Origin: Cellulosilyticum sp.
Lineage (GTDB): Bacteria > Bacillota > Clostridia > Lachnospirales > Cellulosilyticaceae
Assembly (NCBI GenBank): GCA_015058045.1
Contig: SVDC01000039.1
Location: 1-35,627, forward strand
Direction: 5' to 3'
DNA: 35,627 nt
The notes beneath the pieces were generated by a model. That model did not search any database. It was not told the origin of the DNA and saw nothing but the letters and a program-made list of their open reading frames with translations. Made by a program: the position numbers and the translations under genes. Below, piece by piece: positions 7,636 to 16,599 of this stretch. How positions within the stretch are numbered: position 1 is the stretch's first letter; each line of letters opens with the position of its first letter.

Positions 7636-9807
7636 TTAATCCTTTTTAAATAAATTACCAAAGGCTTCTGCTAAAGCAAAGTTCCCTTCATCTTCTTTTT
7701 GTTGTTGTTTTAAGTAACGTTGCACAGATTTCTTATCTACTTTTTGATTATTGTTTCTATACTTTTTATTGAAGGAAACGAGTTTTTCTCTAAAGGTACA
7801 AGTTGTACAAACATAGATTTGTCCTTCACCTTCTCCACGTAACTCTAACTTTTTATGGCAGTTTGGACAACGTGTGTTGGTAAATTTACTAATGGTTTCT
7901 TTATAGCCACACTCACGGTCTTGGCAGACATACATTTTACCATGCTTACCTTTTACTTCTAATAAAAATTTACCACATTCTGGACAACGTTTACCTGTCA
8001 TATTATCATGCACGTATTTAGAAGAAGCCCCCTTAACATCTTGTACAAGTTCCTTACTGTAATCGCGAATACGTTCCATAAAGGCTTTTGGATTTTGTTT
8101 TCCTGTACTAATACGCTCTAATTCACTTTCCCATTGTGCTGTTAAAAGAGGTGATTTTAATTCTTGTGGTACCAGTTCAATAAGCTGCTTTCCTTTTGAA
8201 GTTGGTAGAATTTCTTTCCCATTCTTTTCAATGTAAAACATATTATAAAGCTTCTCGATAATATCTGCTCTTGTTGCTACTGTACCAATGCCACCTGTTT
8301 CGCCTAAGGTTTTAGCTGCTTTTTGATCTACTTGCACATATTGCTGTGGTCTTTCCATAGCCGAAAGTAAAGTAGCTTCTGTAAAACGTGCTGGCGCCTT
8401 GGTTTGACGTTTATTCTTAATGACGCTAACTAATTTAACCTGGTCACCTTTTTTAAGCTGAGGAAGATTTTGGTCTTTTTCTTCTCCATCCTCTTCTTCG
8501 TCAAACTCCTGTTCATAAAGTGCCTTCCAGCCTTTTTCAATGATATTTTTCCCTTTAGCTGTCAGTTCTTCTTCTCCTACTGCTACCGTTAATTGCATTT
8601 GGGTATATAGGCAAGGTGCCATGAGTACACTTAAGAAGCGTTTTACAACTAAATCATAAATTTTACGCTCTTCTAAGCTTAAACGTTGAAGCTGAGCACT
8701 TTCTTCTGTTGGGATAATAGCATGGTGATCTGAAACCTTACTATCATCTACAAAACTTTTACTTACTTTAAAGCCTTTAGCAAGAATCTCACTAGCAAAT
8801 GGGCGATATGGTCCAATCGCCACTGCTTTTAGGCGCTCTTTTAAGGTTGGCACAATATCCTGTGATAAATAACGTGAATCTGTTCTTGGATAAGTTAACA
8901 CTTTATAATTTTCATATAATCTTTGCATAATTGATAAAGTTTGTTTTGGACTATAACCAAAGAATTTATTAGCATCTCTTTGAAGCTCTGTTAGATCATA
9001 TAATGAAGGTGCATATTGTTTCTTTTGGCTTTCTTTAAGTTCTGTTACTGTACCTACCTGACCAGTTAACTTACCTACAATAGCATCCACTGCTTTTTCA
9101 TCCGTTAACATTTTGGAGGTTTTATAAGCTAAAGTAAAGCCATTTGCTTTTGCTGCAATGGTAAAGTATGGCTTTGGTACAAAGTTTTTAATAGCTTCTT
9201 CTCTTGCTACAATCATAGCTAGCGTTGCTGATTGTACACGCCCTGCTGAAAGTTGGGCATTGTATTTACAAGTTAAAGCTCTTGTGACATTAAGTCCTAC
9301 TAACCAGTCACTTTCTGCTCGGCAAACTGCTGCACGATAAAGATTTTCATATTGTTTACCTGGCTTAAGATTTTTAAAGCCTTCTAAGATGGCTTTATCT
9401 GTAACAGAAGAAATCCAAAGACGTTGTACAGGCTTATTAACGCCTACTTTATCTAGAATCCAACGTGCAACTAATTCCCCTTCACGCCCTGCATCCGTTG
9501 CAATAATAATCTCTGTAATATCCTTACGAAGTAGTAAACCCTTAACAGCTTGAAACTGCTTACCTGTTCCCTTTAACACTGTTAATTTCATACGTTCTGG
9601 TAACATTGGCAGGGTATCCATAGACCAAGTTTTATACTCATTTCCATAGGCTTCCGGATCTGCAAGCCCTACTAAATGTCCCATCGCCCAAGTCACTACA
9701 TAATCATTTCCCTCTATATAACTACCATTTTGCTTCTGGCATTTTAAAACACGAGCAATATCTCTACCTACGCTAGGCTTTTCCGCTAAAACTAATTTTT
9801 TTCCCAT
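7636..9807 (-). CDS. topB: DNA topoisomerase III (type IA)
   Basis: Type IA topoisomerase that relaxes and decatenates DNA by single-strand passage. The Toprim domain at the N-terminus begins KKLVLAEKPSVG and has the acidic motif DAGREGELVARW (about 105-116). The active-site Tyr306 sits in VLTYPRTDSRYL. The C-terminus carries two C4 zinc ribbons (CPEC...CGY and CPNC...CTTC) and a basic tail. Length (723) fits TopB of Firmicutes. AAGGAG six bases before the ATG settles the start. It has its own extended -10 promoter and no obvious operon partner. It may be a housekeeping copy or one of several. Nothing here suggests plasmid origin. Confidence 0.96.
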   Translation of the reverse strand: MGKKLVLAEKPSVGRDIARVLKCQKQNGSYIEGNDYVVTWAMGHLVGLADPEAYGNEYKTWSMDTLPMLPERMKLTVLKGTGKQFQAVKGLLLRKDITEIIIATDAGREGELVARWILDKVGVNKPVQRLWISSVTDKAILEGFKNLKPGKQYENLYRAAVCRAESDWLVGLNVTRALTCKYNAQLSAGRVQSATLAMIVAREEAIKNFVPKPYFTIAAKANGFTLAYKTSKMLTDEKAVDAIVGKLTGQVGTVTELKESQKKQYAPSLYDLTELQRDANKFFGYSPKQTLSIMQRLYENYKVLTYPRTDSRYLSQDIVPTLKERLKAVAIGPYRPFASEILAKGFKVSKSFVDDSKVSDHHAIIPTEESAQLQRLSLEERKIYDLVVKRFLSVLMAPCLYTQMQLTVAVGEEELTAKGKNIIEKGWKALYEQEFDEEEDGEEKDQNLPQLKKGDQVKLVSVIKNKRQTKAPARFTEATLLSAMERPQQYVQVDQKAAKTLGETGGIGTVATRADIIEKLYNMFYIEKNGKEILPTSKGKQLIELVPQELKSPLLTAQWESELERISTGKQNPKAFMERIRDYSKELVQDVKGASSKYVHDNMTGKRCPECGKFLLEVKGKHGKMYVCQDRECGYKETISKFTNTRCPNCHKKLELRGEGEGQIYVCTTCTFREKLVSFNKKYRNNNQKVDKKSVQRYLKQQQKEDEGNFALAEAFGNLFKKD

Positions 9808-9840
9808 TTCTTTCTCCTTACGTACTTTAATGAACGCCTT

Positions 9841-9849
9841 ATTATAACA
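9841..9849 (-). promoter_or_regulatory. Extended -10 promoter of topB
   Basis: TGTTATAAT on the minus strand is a perfect extended -10 element about 34 bases before the start codon. No good -35 hexamer is seen (TTTAAG at 17 bp is the best). Confidence 0.45.
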
Positions 9850-9937
9850 TAAGCCTTTATCAACTTAAAGGATGCTCTATCTCTACCTTTATTTCATCAC
9901 TGCCTCTAAAATACTCATACATTTTTCGTTAATCATC

Positions 9938-10771
9938 TTAGTAATAGATTATATCTATTTCACTAGCATCAAAATATACCACCTCTTTATCTGGATACAC
10001 CTTGATACTTCTCACACTTTGAGGAATCTTTAAATGATCAACCATCTCATATTGATCTATCTCACAACGCCATCCAATTCTTGACTTAACCCCATTAATC
10101 ATTTCAATCTGTCTCTCATCACTATAGAACTCTGTCATTGCTCCATCTTGTGCAATCGTAAAAATACCTGTTCCTGTAATACCATTATAGGTAATTGTTG
10201 CCTTTACGTGACTTCTATCCATTTCTTCAAATTTTAAGTATGGCGATAAAATAAAAGAAGGGCTTAATATAATACCTTCTACCATCCATGAAATAAGCCC
10301 CGCTCGATACGTTTCCGTATCACAGGTTTCAAAAATCTTTATTGATCTTCCCAAATAACCTTTCATTCCTCCAGTTCCATTATCTGTACAATAATCCTGC
10401 CCTTCAAAAGGTATTCCATACATAGTAGCCATACAAAATGCACTACGATACCAGGGGGTTGCAAATAACCATAAATCATAATTCATATCTAATACTTTTT
10501 CCTTTTGGTCATCAAATATGAATTTTGTATTTTTGAAAGTAGCACGAACAGCATTTATTTTTTTAGTGCCTTCTAAACCAACATACTTGCAAAATCTCTG
10601 CATAGCTTCTGGAAGCTTATCAATCTCTTCTGATGAGCAAACTGCTGATGTCATCTTTGTATGTATAAGTCTTTTCTCCATACTATCTAAGAAAATTTTT
10701 TTGTGGATAGAATAGGGTATTTTCCAGTATACAATTACACCAATTATCAAGATTACTAATAGTATTGTCAT
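9938..10771 (-). CDS. Membrane-anchored DUF6544/DUF6920-like protein of unknown function
   Basis: A 277-residue protein with one N-terminal hydrophobic segment (about 2-17) and a long extracytoplasmic or soluble part. The pattern of conserved aromatic and Gly positions resembles, from memory, the DUF6544/DUF6920 family: LWLFATPWYRS, then GGMKGYLGR, then GIILSPSF and a C-terminal strand ending near EIDIIYY. A GTG start three codons earlier is possible, but AAGGGA lies too close to it, so the ATG at 10771 is used. It is a single gene under its own promoter. No catalytic motif can be named. The call rests on recalled family appearance and should be checked by profile search. Confidence 0.75.
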   Translation of the reverse strand: MTILLVILIIGVIVYWKIPYSIHKKIFLDSMEKRLIHTKMTSAVCSSEEIDKLPEAMQRFCKYVGLEGTKKINAVRATFKNTKFIFDDQKEKVLDMNYDLWLFATPWYRSAFCMATMYGIPFEGQDYCTDNGTGGMKGYLGRSIKIFETCDTETYRAGLISWMVEGIILSPSFILSPYLKFEEMDRSHVKATITYNGITGTGIFTIAQDGAMTEFYSDERQIEMINGVKSRIGWRCEIDQYEMVDHLKIPQSVRSIKVYPDKEVVYFDASEIDIIYY

Positions 10772-10873
10772 AGTTATCACTTCCCTTTTTCTTTACGAAT
10801 AAATATCCATATCCTCTTTCCTCTAATTCAAACGTGCATCCAATCAGACTAGTGTACGAATCATTATCAGTAA

Positions 10874-10902
10874 TATATTCCCTTTCTATCCGTTTTGTCA
10901 AT
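10874..10902 (-). promoter_or_regulatory. Probable sigma-A promoter of the DUF6544-like gene
   Basis: TTGACA (10897-10902, perfect) and TATATT (10874-10879) are 18 bp apart on the minus strand. Transcription would begin near 10867, giving a leader of about 95 bases. Confidence 0.6.
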
Positions 10903-10967
10903 AATATTCTAATAAATATCTACTTTCAATCCAATTGAACAATTACTTTCAACCACTCCCTGTTAAA

Positions 10968-11012
10968 AGAAAAAAGAAGCATTCTTTTTCTTCAAAAATG
11001 CTTCTTTTTTCT
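10968..11012 (-). terminator. Terminator after the asparaginase gene
   Basis: A 15-bp perfect stem (AGAAAAAAGAAGCAT and its complement) with a 15-base loop lies 16 bases after the asparaginase stop. The A/T-rich arms provide the T-run, and it could work in both directions. Confidence 0.85.
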
Positions 11013-11028
11013 CTACGCTTTATTCTAC

Positions 11029-12021
11029 TTATAAGATATAATTTTGTTCCTCAAATAACATTCTAATTTTTTCTGCGTCTTGTGTTTTCCCTAATGCAAG
11101 CATTAATTTTAAACGTGCTTTAGGCCCACGCATGTCACCACCCATGATTACCCCCATATCTGATAGTTCTTTTCCACCTCCAGCATAACCATAGCTTACA
11201 TAAACGCGTCCTGAGTAACATCTTGAAACAACAACTACAATAACGCCTTTACTCATGGCATAACGAATCCCTTCCATGACTTTAGGGGATACATTTCCAC
11301 GTCCCATTGCTTCAATAACAATCCCTACTGCACCTGAATCTACTGAACAACGGATTAAGCGATCATCCATATCCACTACTGTTTTGATTAGATCCACTCT
11401 TCTCTCTACCTTGTCCGTTTCTACATATTGACGATAGGCAATTTGTCTATAAACGATAAAATCATTGGTATCAATAATCCCTAGTGGTCCATAAGGAGAT
11501 TGAAATGTATCTAAAGAAAGGGTATTGGTTTTAGTCACCTCAGCTGCTGCATTGACCATGTTATTTAGTACAACTAGTACCCCTTTATCTCTTGCTTTTG
11601 GAGAAACTGCCGTACATACAGCTGCGGCTAAGTTACTTGAACCATCATAGCCTAGCTCTGAACTATTACGCATTGCCCCTACTACAATAACAGGCTTACT
11701 GTGCTTAATGGTTAAATCCAAGAAATAAGCTGTTTCTTCTAATGTATCTGTTCCATGTGTCACAATGACACCTGTAATGCTTTCATCTTCTAATTTAGTT
11801 TGAATTAGTTTTTTTAGTTCTAATAGTTTCTCAATGGTCATATGAGGTCCCGGAATCTCTGCAAAGTTGTTAACTTCAATATCTGCCATCTTATCGATAT
11901 TAGATACCATGGATAAAATTTGTTCTCCGGACAAAGTTGGAATAGCTGCACCGACCTCTTCATCTACTGTCATAGAAATTGTTCCACCAGTAAAAATAAT
12001 ACATACTTTAGGTTTATTCAT
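11029..12021 (-). CDS. L-asparaginase, type I (AnsA-like)
   Basis: Hydrolyses L-asparagine to aspartate and ammonia. The first active-site threonine lies in IFTGGTISM (about residues 9-17) and the second signature, VTHGTDTLEETAYF (about 87-100), holds the Thr-Asp pair. A conserved Lys region follows in the middle of the chain. There is no signal peptide, which suggests the cytoplasmic type. Length (330) is normal. AAGGAGG before the ATG is a near-perfect ribosome site. The gene stands alone between terminators, and a 27-bp dyad overlaps its -10 box, so it is probably regulated. The gene name (ansA versus ansB) is not certain from sequence. Confidence 0.93.
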   Translation of the reverse strand: MNKPKVCIIFTGGTISMTVDEEVGAAIPTLSGEQILSMVSNIDKMADIEVNNFAEIPGPHMTIEKLLELKKLIQTKLEDESITGVIVTHGTDTLEETAYFLDLTIKHSKPVIVVGAMRNSSELGYDGSSNLAAAVCTAVSPKARDKGVLVVLNNMVNAAAEVTKTNTLSLDTFQSPYGPLGIIDTNDFIVYRQIAYRQYVETDKVERRVDLIKTVVDMDDRLIRCSVDSGAVGIVIEAMGRGNVSPKVMEGIRYAMSKGVIVVVVSRCYSGRVYVSYGYAGGGKELSDMGVIMGGDMRGPKARLKLMLALGKTQDAEKIRMLFEEQNYIL

Positions 12022-12039
12022 GATGTCCTCCTTGTGATG

Positions 12040-12071
12040 TAATGATAAAGTACTTTTTTATCATTATAGCA
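12040..12071 (-). promoter_or_regulatory. Asparaginase promoter with an overlapping dyad operator
   Basis: TGCTATAAT on the minus strand is an extended -10 (TATAAT at 12063-12068). The inverted repeat TAATGATAAA-N7-TTTATCATTA (12040-12066) overlaps it and runs into the transcribed leader. That is where a repressor would act. No -35 of note is seen. Confidence 0.5.
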
Positions 12072-12096
12072 CATTCGTTGATTAAATAAATATAGA

Positions 12097-12144
12097 TTAA
12101 AAGACCTATGAAGAAAGCAAGTACTTTCCTCATAGGTCTTTTAA
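12097..12144 (-). terminator. Terminator of the histidine operon
   Basis: A 14-bp perfect outer stem (TTAAAAGACCTATG and its complement) and an inner GAAAG/CTTTC stem lie 11 bases after the hisIE stop. The outer arm supplies the T-run. Confidence 0.9.
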
Positions 12145-12154
12145 TCATCAAACT

Positions 12155-12805
12155 CTATTTTCTTTGTTGTAATTCAATGGCTACATCATCCCAACTAATT
12201 CCTTTTACAGCCATCATAACCGTTAAGTGATACATTAAATCTGCTACTTCAAATACCAATTCTTTATTGTCATTATCTTTTGCAGCAATAATGACTTCTG
12301 TACACTCTTCTCCCACTTTCTTTAGGATCTTATTTAGTCCTTTATCCATTAAGTAGTTGGTATAGGAGCCTTCTTGAGGATTTTCTTTACGTTCCATAAT
12401 GGTTGTAAAAAGTTCAGCTAACATTTGGTTATTTTCCATTTTCATCACTTCTTGCTTAGCCTTTGGTAAATCTTCTTTTAACTCTGTATAGAAACAACTT
12501 GAGTTTCCTGTATGGCAAGAAATCCCACCTGCTTGTTCAATCTGCATCAGTAGTGTATCTCCGTCACAGTCTACTGCAATACCTTTTAAATATTGGTAGT
12601 GTGAAGAAGTTTCTCCTTTGAGCCATAATTCCTGACGACTTCTACTATAATAATGTACTTTACCTGTTTCTAAAGTTTTTGTAAGTGCCTCCTCATTCAT
12701 ATAAGCAAGCATTCTTACTTTTTTAGAATGATAATCTTGTGCGATAACAGGCACAAGCCCTTTTTCATCATATTTAACAGCTTGTAAAAATTCTTCTTTA
12801 TTCAT
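12155..12805 (-). CDS. hisIE: Bifunctional phosphoribosyl-AMP cyclohydrolase / phosphoribosyl-ATP pyrophosphatase
   Basis: Catalyses steps 2 and 3 of histidine synthesis. The N-terminal cyclohydrolase domain (about 1-110) shows [10 protein letters not shown], the metal site VDCDGD and the zinc Cys in ISCHTG. The C-terminal pyrophosphohydrolase domain (about 125-216) has the EECTEV helix and EVADLMYHL. Length (216) is that of a fused HisIE. It is the last gene of the operon, 22 bases after hisF, and is followed by a strong terminator. Confidence 0.97.
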   Translation of the reverse strand: MNKEEFLQAVKYDEKGLVPVIAQDYHSKKVRMLAYMNEEALTKTLETGKVHYYSRSRQELWLKGETSSHYQYLKGIAVDCDGDTLLMQIEQAGGISCHTGNSSCFYTELKEDLPKAKQEVMKMENNQMLAELFTTIMERKENPQEGSYTNYLMDKGLNKILKKVGEECTEVIIAAKDNDNKELVFEVADLMYHLTVMMAVKGISWDDVAIELQQRK

Positions 12806-12827
12806 TTTATATTCCTCCCAGTCTTAC

Positions 12828-13586
12828 TTATAGTCTTACAGGAACGCCTTGCGTTCTTAAGTAATTCTTTAAATCTTTAATCTCAAGCTCTTTAAAATGG
12901 AATAACGAAGCAGCTAAAGCTGCATCTGCTTTCCCTTCATTAAAAGCTTCTAAAAAATGAGCTTTTGTGCCTGCCCCTCCTGATGCAATAACAGGAATAT
13001 GAACTGCTTCACTAATAGCCCTTGTCAGTTCTAAATCATAACCTTGTTTTGTACCATCACAATCCATACTGGTGAGCAGTATCTCTCCAGCACCTCTTTG
13101 CTCTGCTTCTTTTGCCCAGCTAATTGCATCGATTCCTGTTGGAATTCGTCCGCCGTGAATATATACTTCAAAGCCACCTTCTGCTTTACGTTTTGCATCA
13201 ATAGCCACTACAATACATTGGTTACCAAAACGTTCTGCCCCCTGATTAATGAGGTTTGGATCTTTAATTGCCGCTGAGTTCATAGAGATTTTATCTGCAC
13301 CTGCATTTAAAATATTACGAATATCCTCTATGCTACGAATACCTCCACCTACTGTTAATGGAATAAAAACTTCACTTGCAGTTCGCTCTACCACATCTAA
13401 AATAATATTCCGTTCATCTGAAGAAGCAGTGATATCTAAGAAAACCACCTCATCTGCACCTGCATCACTATAGGCCTTTGCTACTTTAACGGGATCTCCT
13501 GCATCAATTAAATTGACAAAGTTAACACCTTTAACGACTCTTCCTCCCTTAACGTCTAAACAAGGGATAATACGTTTATTTAGCAT
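12828..13586 (-). CDS. hisF: Imidazole glycerol phosphate synthase, cyclase subunit
   Basis: Forms imidazole glycerol phosphate and AICAR from PRFAR with ammonia delivered by HisH. It is a (beta/alpha)8 barrel with catalytic Asp11 (CLDVKGG) and Asp near residue 130 (VVAIDAKR). Phosphate loops are seen as TVGGGIRS and IASGGAG. Length (252) is standard. It pairs with the HisH encoded two genes earlier in the operon, and AGGAGG-type sequence precedes the ATG. Confidence 0.97.
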   Translation of the reverse strand: MLNKRIIPCLDVKGGRVVKGVNFVNLIDAGDPVKVAKAYSDAGADEVVFLDITASSDERNIILDVVERTASEVFIPLTVGGGIRSIEDIRNILNAGADKISMNSAAIKDPNLINQGAERFGNQCIVVAIDAKRKAEGGFEVYIHGGRIPTGIDAISWAKEAEQRGAGEILLTSMDCDGTKQGYDLELTRAISEAVHIPVIASGGAGTKAHFLEAFNEGKADAALAASLFHFKELEIKDLKNYLRTQGVPVRL

Positions 13587-13617
13587 GCTCTACCTCCTTT
13601 TACGTTTAGAAAGTCTC

Positions 13618-14337
13618 CTAGGCTTTAAATAAAGCAACGGCTTCCTCCAATTGAATGGCACCTGTATAAATGGCTTTACCAATAATGGCCCCATGTACAC
13701 CAATTTCTTCAAGAGCTTTTAAGTCTTCTAACGAAGAAACACCACCCGATGCCACAATTTGCAAATTTGTTTCATCTACTAATTTCTTTGTTTCTTCAAT
13801 ATTAGGCCCTTGCATCATGCCATCTTTTGCAATATCCGTATAAATAACTGTTTCAACCCCTATTTTTTCAAGCTCTTTGCAAAAGCTTAATGCTGTAGTA
13901 TCTGTTACTTCAAGCCAGCCTTCTACGGCTACCTTTCCACCTTTTGCATCTACCCCTACTACAATCTTCTTAGCGCCAAAGGTATCAATAGCTTCTTTAA
14001 CTAGGTCTTTATTTTTAATAGCTGCACTCCCTAAAATAACACGATTAACCCCACGCTCAAGTTGCACTTTAATATCTTCAATAGAACGAATACCACCACC
14101 TAATTCAATAGGGATTTTAACCGCTTCTACAATTTGACAGATTGCTTCACCATTAATACCTTTTCCTGCTTTAGCGCCATCTAAGTCTACAATATGTAAA
14201 AAGTCACCGCCTAAGCTCTCCCATTTCTTAGCCATCTCGCCTGGATTATTACCATAAACTGTGACCTCATTATAGTCTCCTTGTAAGAGCCTCACACATT
14301 TGCCATCTTTTAAGTCAATTGCTGGATATAATTTCAT
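13618..14337 (-). CDS. hisA: 1-(5-phosphoribosyl)-5-[(5-phosphoribosylamino)methylideneamino]imidazole-4-carboxamide isomerase
   Basis: Isomerises ProFAR to PRFAR by an Amadori rearrangement. It is a barrel homologous to HisF, with catalytic Asp8 (YPAIDLKDG) and the second Asp in IYTDIAKDGM (about 126-135). Phosphate-binding loops are ELGGGIRS and VASGGVSS. Its start is two bases after the hisH stop, so translation is coupled. The 239-residue length is normal, and it lacks the extra features of the dual-substrate PriA enzyme that I could recognise. Confidence 0.96.
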   Translation of the reverse strand: MKLYPAIDLKDGKCVRLLQGDYNEVTVYGNNPGEMAKKWESLGGDFLHIVDLDGAKAGKGINGEAICQIVEAVKIPIELGGGIRSIEDIKVQLERGVNRVILGSAAIKNKDLVKEAIDTFGAKKIVVGVDAKGGKVAVEGWLEVTDTTALSFCKELEKIGVETVIYTDIAKDGMMQGPNIEETKKLVDETNLQIVASGGVSSLEDLKALEEIGVHGAIIGKAIYTGAIQLEEAVALFKA

Positions 14338-14339
14338 TT

Positions 14340-14966
14340 TTATAACCCTCCAAAATTCTTTAAAATCTGTAAACCTACTGGTCCACTTTTCTCTGGATGG
14401 AACTGCGTTGCAAAAATATTATTCTTTTGTGCTGCTACTGCTATACGACTACCATAATCTGTATAACAACTTACCACATCAGCAGAGGTTTCTAGATAAT
14501 AAGAGTGCACAAAATACACAGAGCTTTGTTCCTTAATACCCCTAAACAATGGTTCTGGTTTAACAATCTCCAAGGTATTCCATCCCATATGCGGCACCTT
14601 TAAACTTTCACCAGTAGGAAGTAACATGTTTTCTGGTTTAAAATGGACAATTTCTCCTGGTAATAAGCCTAATCCTTCATATTCACCATACTCGTAGCTC
14701 TTTTCAAATACAAGCTGCATTCCTAAGCAAATCCCCAAAAAAGGTGTCCCCCTTTTAACGACTTCATGAATGGCATCACTCATGCCAGAGGTATTTAAGG
14801 TGGCTATGGCATCCCTAAACGCACCTACTCCTGGAAGAACAACCTTATCAGCCTTTAAAATTAGTTCTGGATCATTGGTCACTTCTGCTTCTAAGTCCAA
14901 TGCCGTAAAAGCTTTTTTAACACTTTTCAAGTTCCCCATTCCATAGTCTATAATCGCAATCTTCAT
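14340..14966 (-). CDS. hisH: Imidazole glycerol phosphate synthase, glutamine amidotransferase subunit
   Basis: Class I glutamine amidotransferase that feeds ammonia to HisF. The nucleophile Cys lies in LGICLGMQLVFE and the His-Glu pair in ATQFHPEKSG near the C-terminus. The start IAIIDYGMGNLKSV is characteristic of HisH. Length (208) is normal. It is two bases from both neighbours in the operon (hisB stop and hisA start), which suggests tight translational coupling. Confidence 0.97.
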   Translation of the reverse strand: MKIAIIDYGMGNLKSVKKAFTALDLEAEVTNDPELILKADKVVLPGVGAFRDAIATLNTSGMSDAIHEVVKRGTPFLGICLGMQLVFEKSYEYGEYEGLGLLPGEIVHFKPENMLLPTGESLKVPHMGWNTLEIVKPEPLFRGIKEQSSVYFVHSYYLETSADVVSCYTDYGSRIAVAAQKNNIFATQFHPEKSGPVGLQILKNFGGL

Positions 14967-14968
14967 AT

Positions 14969-15559
14969 CTACACCTCCAACATTCCTTTAGTAGATGGTA
15001 CCCCTTTAATACGAGGATTTAAGGTAACGGCCATAAGAAGCGCTTTTGCAAATGCTTTACACATACCTTCAATAATATGATGATTGTTTTTACCTCTCAG
15101 CACTTGAATATGCAAATTCATTCCTGCATTTACACCAACTGCTCTAAAAAATTCTTCTACCATTTCCGTATCAAATTCTCCCACACGATCTACTGTAAAG
15201 GGAGTATCCACATCTATATAAGGTCTCCCTGATAAATCGATAGCACATAAAATCAATGCTTCATCCATTGGAATAATGGCCTGACCATAGCGATTAATCC
15301 CTTCTTTATTTCCAATAGCCTCTTTAATCGCCTGCCCGAATACAATGCCTGTATCTTCTACTGTATGGTGACAGTCCACTTCTAAGTCACCTACTACTTC
15401 CACCACTAAGTCACTTAAGCTATGTTTTCCAATATGGGTAAGCATATGATCAAAAAAACCAATGCCTGTTTGAATGCTTGTTTTTCCTTCACCATCTAAA
15501 TTTAAACTGAGTTTAATTTTTGTTTCAGCTGTATCTCTTTGAATACTTGATATTCTCAT
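14969..15559 (-). CDS. hisB: Imidazoleglycerol-phosphate dehydratase
   Basis: Dehydrates imidazole glycerol phosphate to imidazole acetol phosphate with two manganese ions. The His-rich metal motifs are FFDHMLTHIGKHS and CHHTVEDTGI in the first half and KNNHHIIEGMCKA in the second. At 196 residues it is the monofunctional enzyme, so the N-terminal histidinol-phosphatase domain found in enterobacteria is absent. Its start overlaps the hisC stop by four bases (ATGA type). Confidence 0.97.
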   Translation of the reverse strand: MRISSIQRDTAETKIKLSLNLDGEGKTSIQTGIGFFDHMLTHIGKHSLSDLVVEVVGDLEVDCHHTVEDTGIVFGQAIKEAIGNKEGINRYGQAIIPMDEALILCAIDLSGRPYIDVDTPFTVDRVGEFDTEMVEEFFRAVGVNAGMNLHIQVLRGKNNHHIIEGMCKAFAKALLMAVTLNPRIKGVPSTKGMLEV

Positions 15560-16599
15560 TTTTTCAGCTCCTTTAAAGCAGACAGTAAAATTTCATTTTC
15601 TTCTGGCGTACCAATGGTAATACGATAATAATTTCTTTCTCCTACTAACATCTTACGAATATAAATCTTTCTTTCTCTTAAGGCATCAAAATAATCATCT
15701 GGAAGCTCTACCCAAATAAAATTGGCTTCCGATGGATAGGTTTTAAAACCAAGTGCCTTAAGTCCTTCATCCACATAGGCTCTTTGACTTATAATCTTCT
15801 TTGCATTGTCTTTAAAAACTTCCCTATGTTCCATAGCCCATGTTGCTACAAGCTGTGAAAATAGATTGAGATTATAAGGTGGTTTAACAGCATTAATCAG
15901 ATCTACCAAATCTGCACAAGCAATACCATAACCTACGCGTGCACCTGCTAAAGCATAAGCTTTAGAAAAGGTACGTAGTACCATTAAATTATCATATTGA
16001 TGAATAAGAGGAATGACAGAAATACTTTCACTTGCAAAATCTTCATAAGCTTCATCTACAATCACTAAACCCTTAGATAGCTTTAAAATTTCCTCTATGT
16101 CTTTTCTCGCCATAGTACATCCTGTAGGGTTATTAGGATTACAAATAAAAACCACTTTAGGCTGTTGTCTTTCAATTACCTCTTTCATCGCCTCTACATC
16201 ATATGTAAAATCCGATTTTAGAGGTACTTTAATCCCTATACCATTATTTAAAAGGGTAAATTGACCGTACATACTAAATGAAGGATACGGTATAAGTACC
16301 TGATTATCTTCATCTAAAATACTTGCTAAAATACAATCAATGAGTTCATCTGAGCCTACACCACATACCACATTTTCTGGTTTAACCTCATAGGCCTTAC
16401 TAATAGCACCTATTAATTCTGAGCTATCTGTATCTGGATAACGATTTACTAAAAGTTCCCCTACATGCTCCTTCATATAATCCTTTAATGCCTCTGGGAC
16501 ATCATAAGGACTTTCATTAGAGTTTAAAATAACACCCTCTGTTAAATACGCTGAGTGATAAGGCTTAAGACTACTAAATCTTTCTCTTAAAAAACGCAT
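15556..16599 (-). CDS. hisC: Histidinol-phosphate aminotransferase
   Basis: PLP enzyme that transfers an amino group from glutamate to imidazole acetol phosphate. It is a fold-type I aminotransferase, with CNPNNPTG (substrate/PLP region), the Asp of VIVDEAYEDF and the PLP Lys in RTFSKAYALAGARVGYG. Length (347) is normal. Its start codon shares a base with the hisD stop and its end overlaps hisB, so it is an internal operon gene. The related enzyme near the right end of the window lies next to cbiB, has the HGGDI start of CobD and is assigned to cobalamin. Confidence 0.96.
   Translation of the reverse strand: MRFLRERFSSLKPYHSAYLTEGVILNSNESPYDVPEALKDYMKEHVGELLVNRYPDTDSSELIGAISKAYEVKPENVVCGVGSDELIDCILASILDEDNQVLIPYPSFSMYGQFTLLNNGIGIKVPLKSDFTYDVEAMKEVIERQQPKVVFICNPNNPTGCTMARKDIEEILKLSKGLVIVDEAYEDFASESISVIPLIHQYDNLMVLRTFSKAYALAGARVGYGIACADLVDLINAVKPPYNLNLFSQLVATWAMEHREVFKDNAKKIISQRAYVDEGLKALGFKTYPSEANFIWVELPDDYFDALRERKIYIRKMLVGERNYYRITIGTPEENEILLSALKELKK

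Noticed and set aside
10683..10901. 72-codon minus-strand frame upstream of the DUF6544-like gene
   Set aside because: It would start with TTG, has no ribosome site, overlaps the next gene in another frame, and the likely promoter of that gene (TTGACA-18-TATATT) lies at its beginning.
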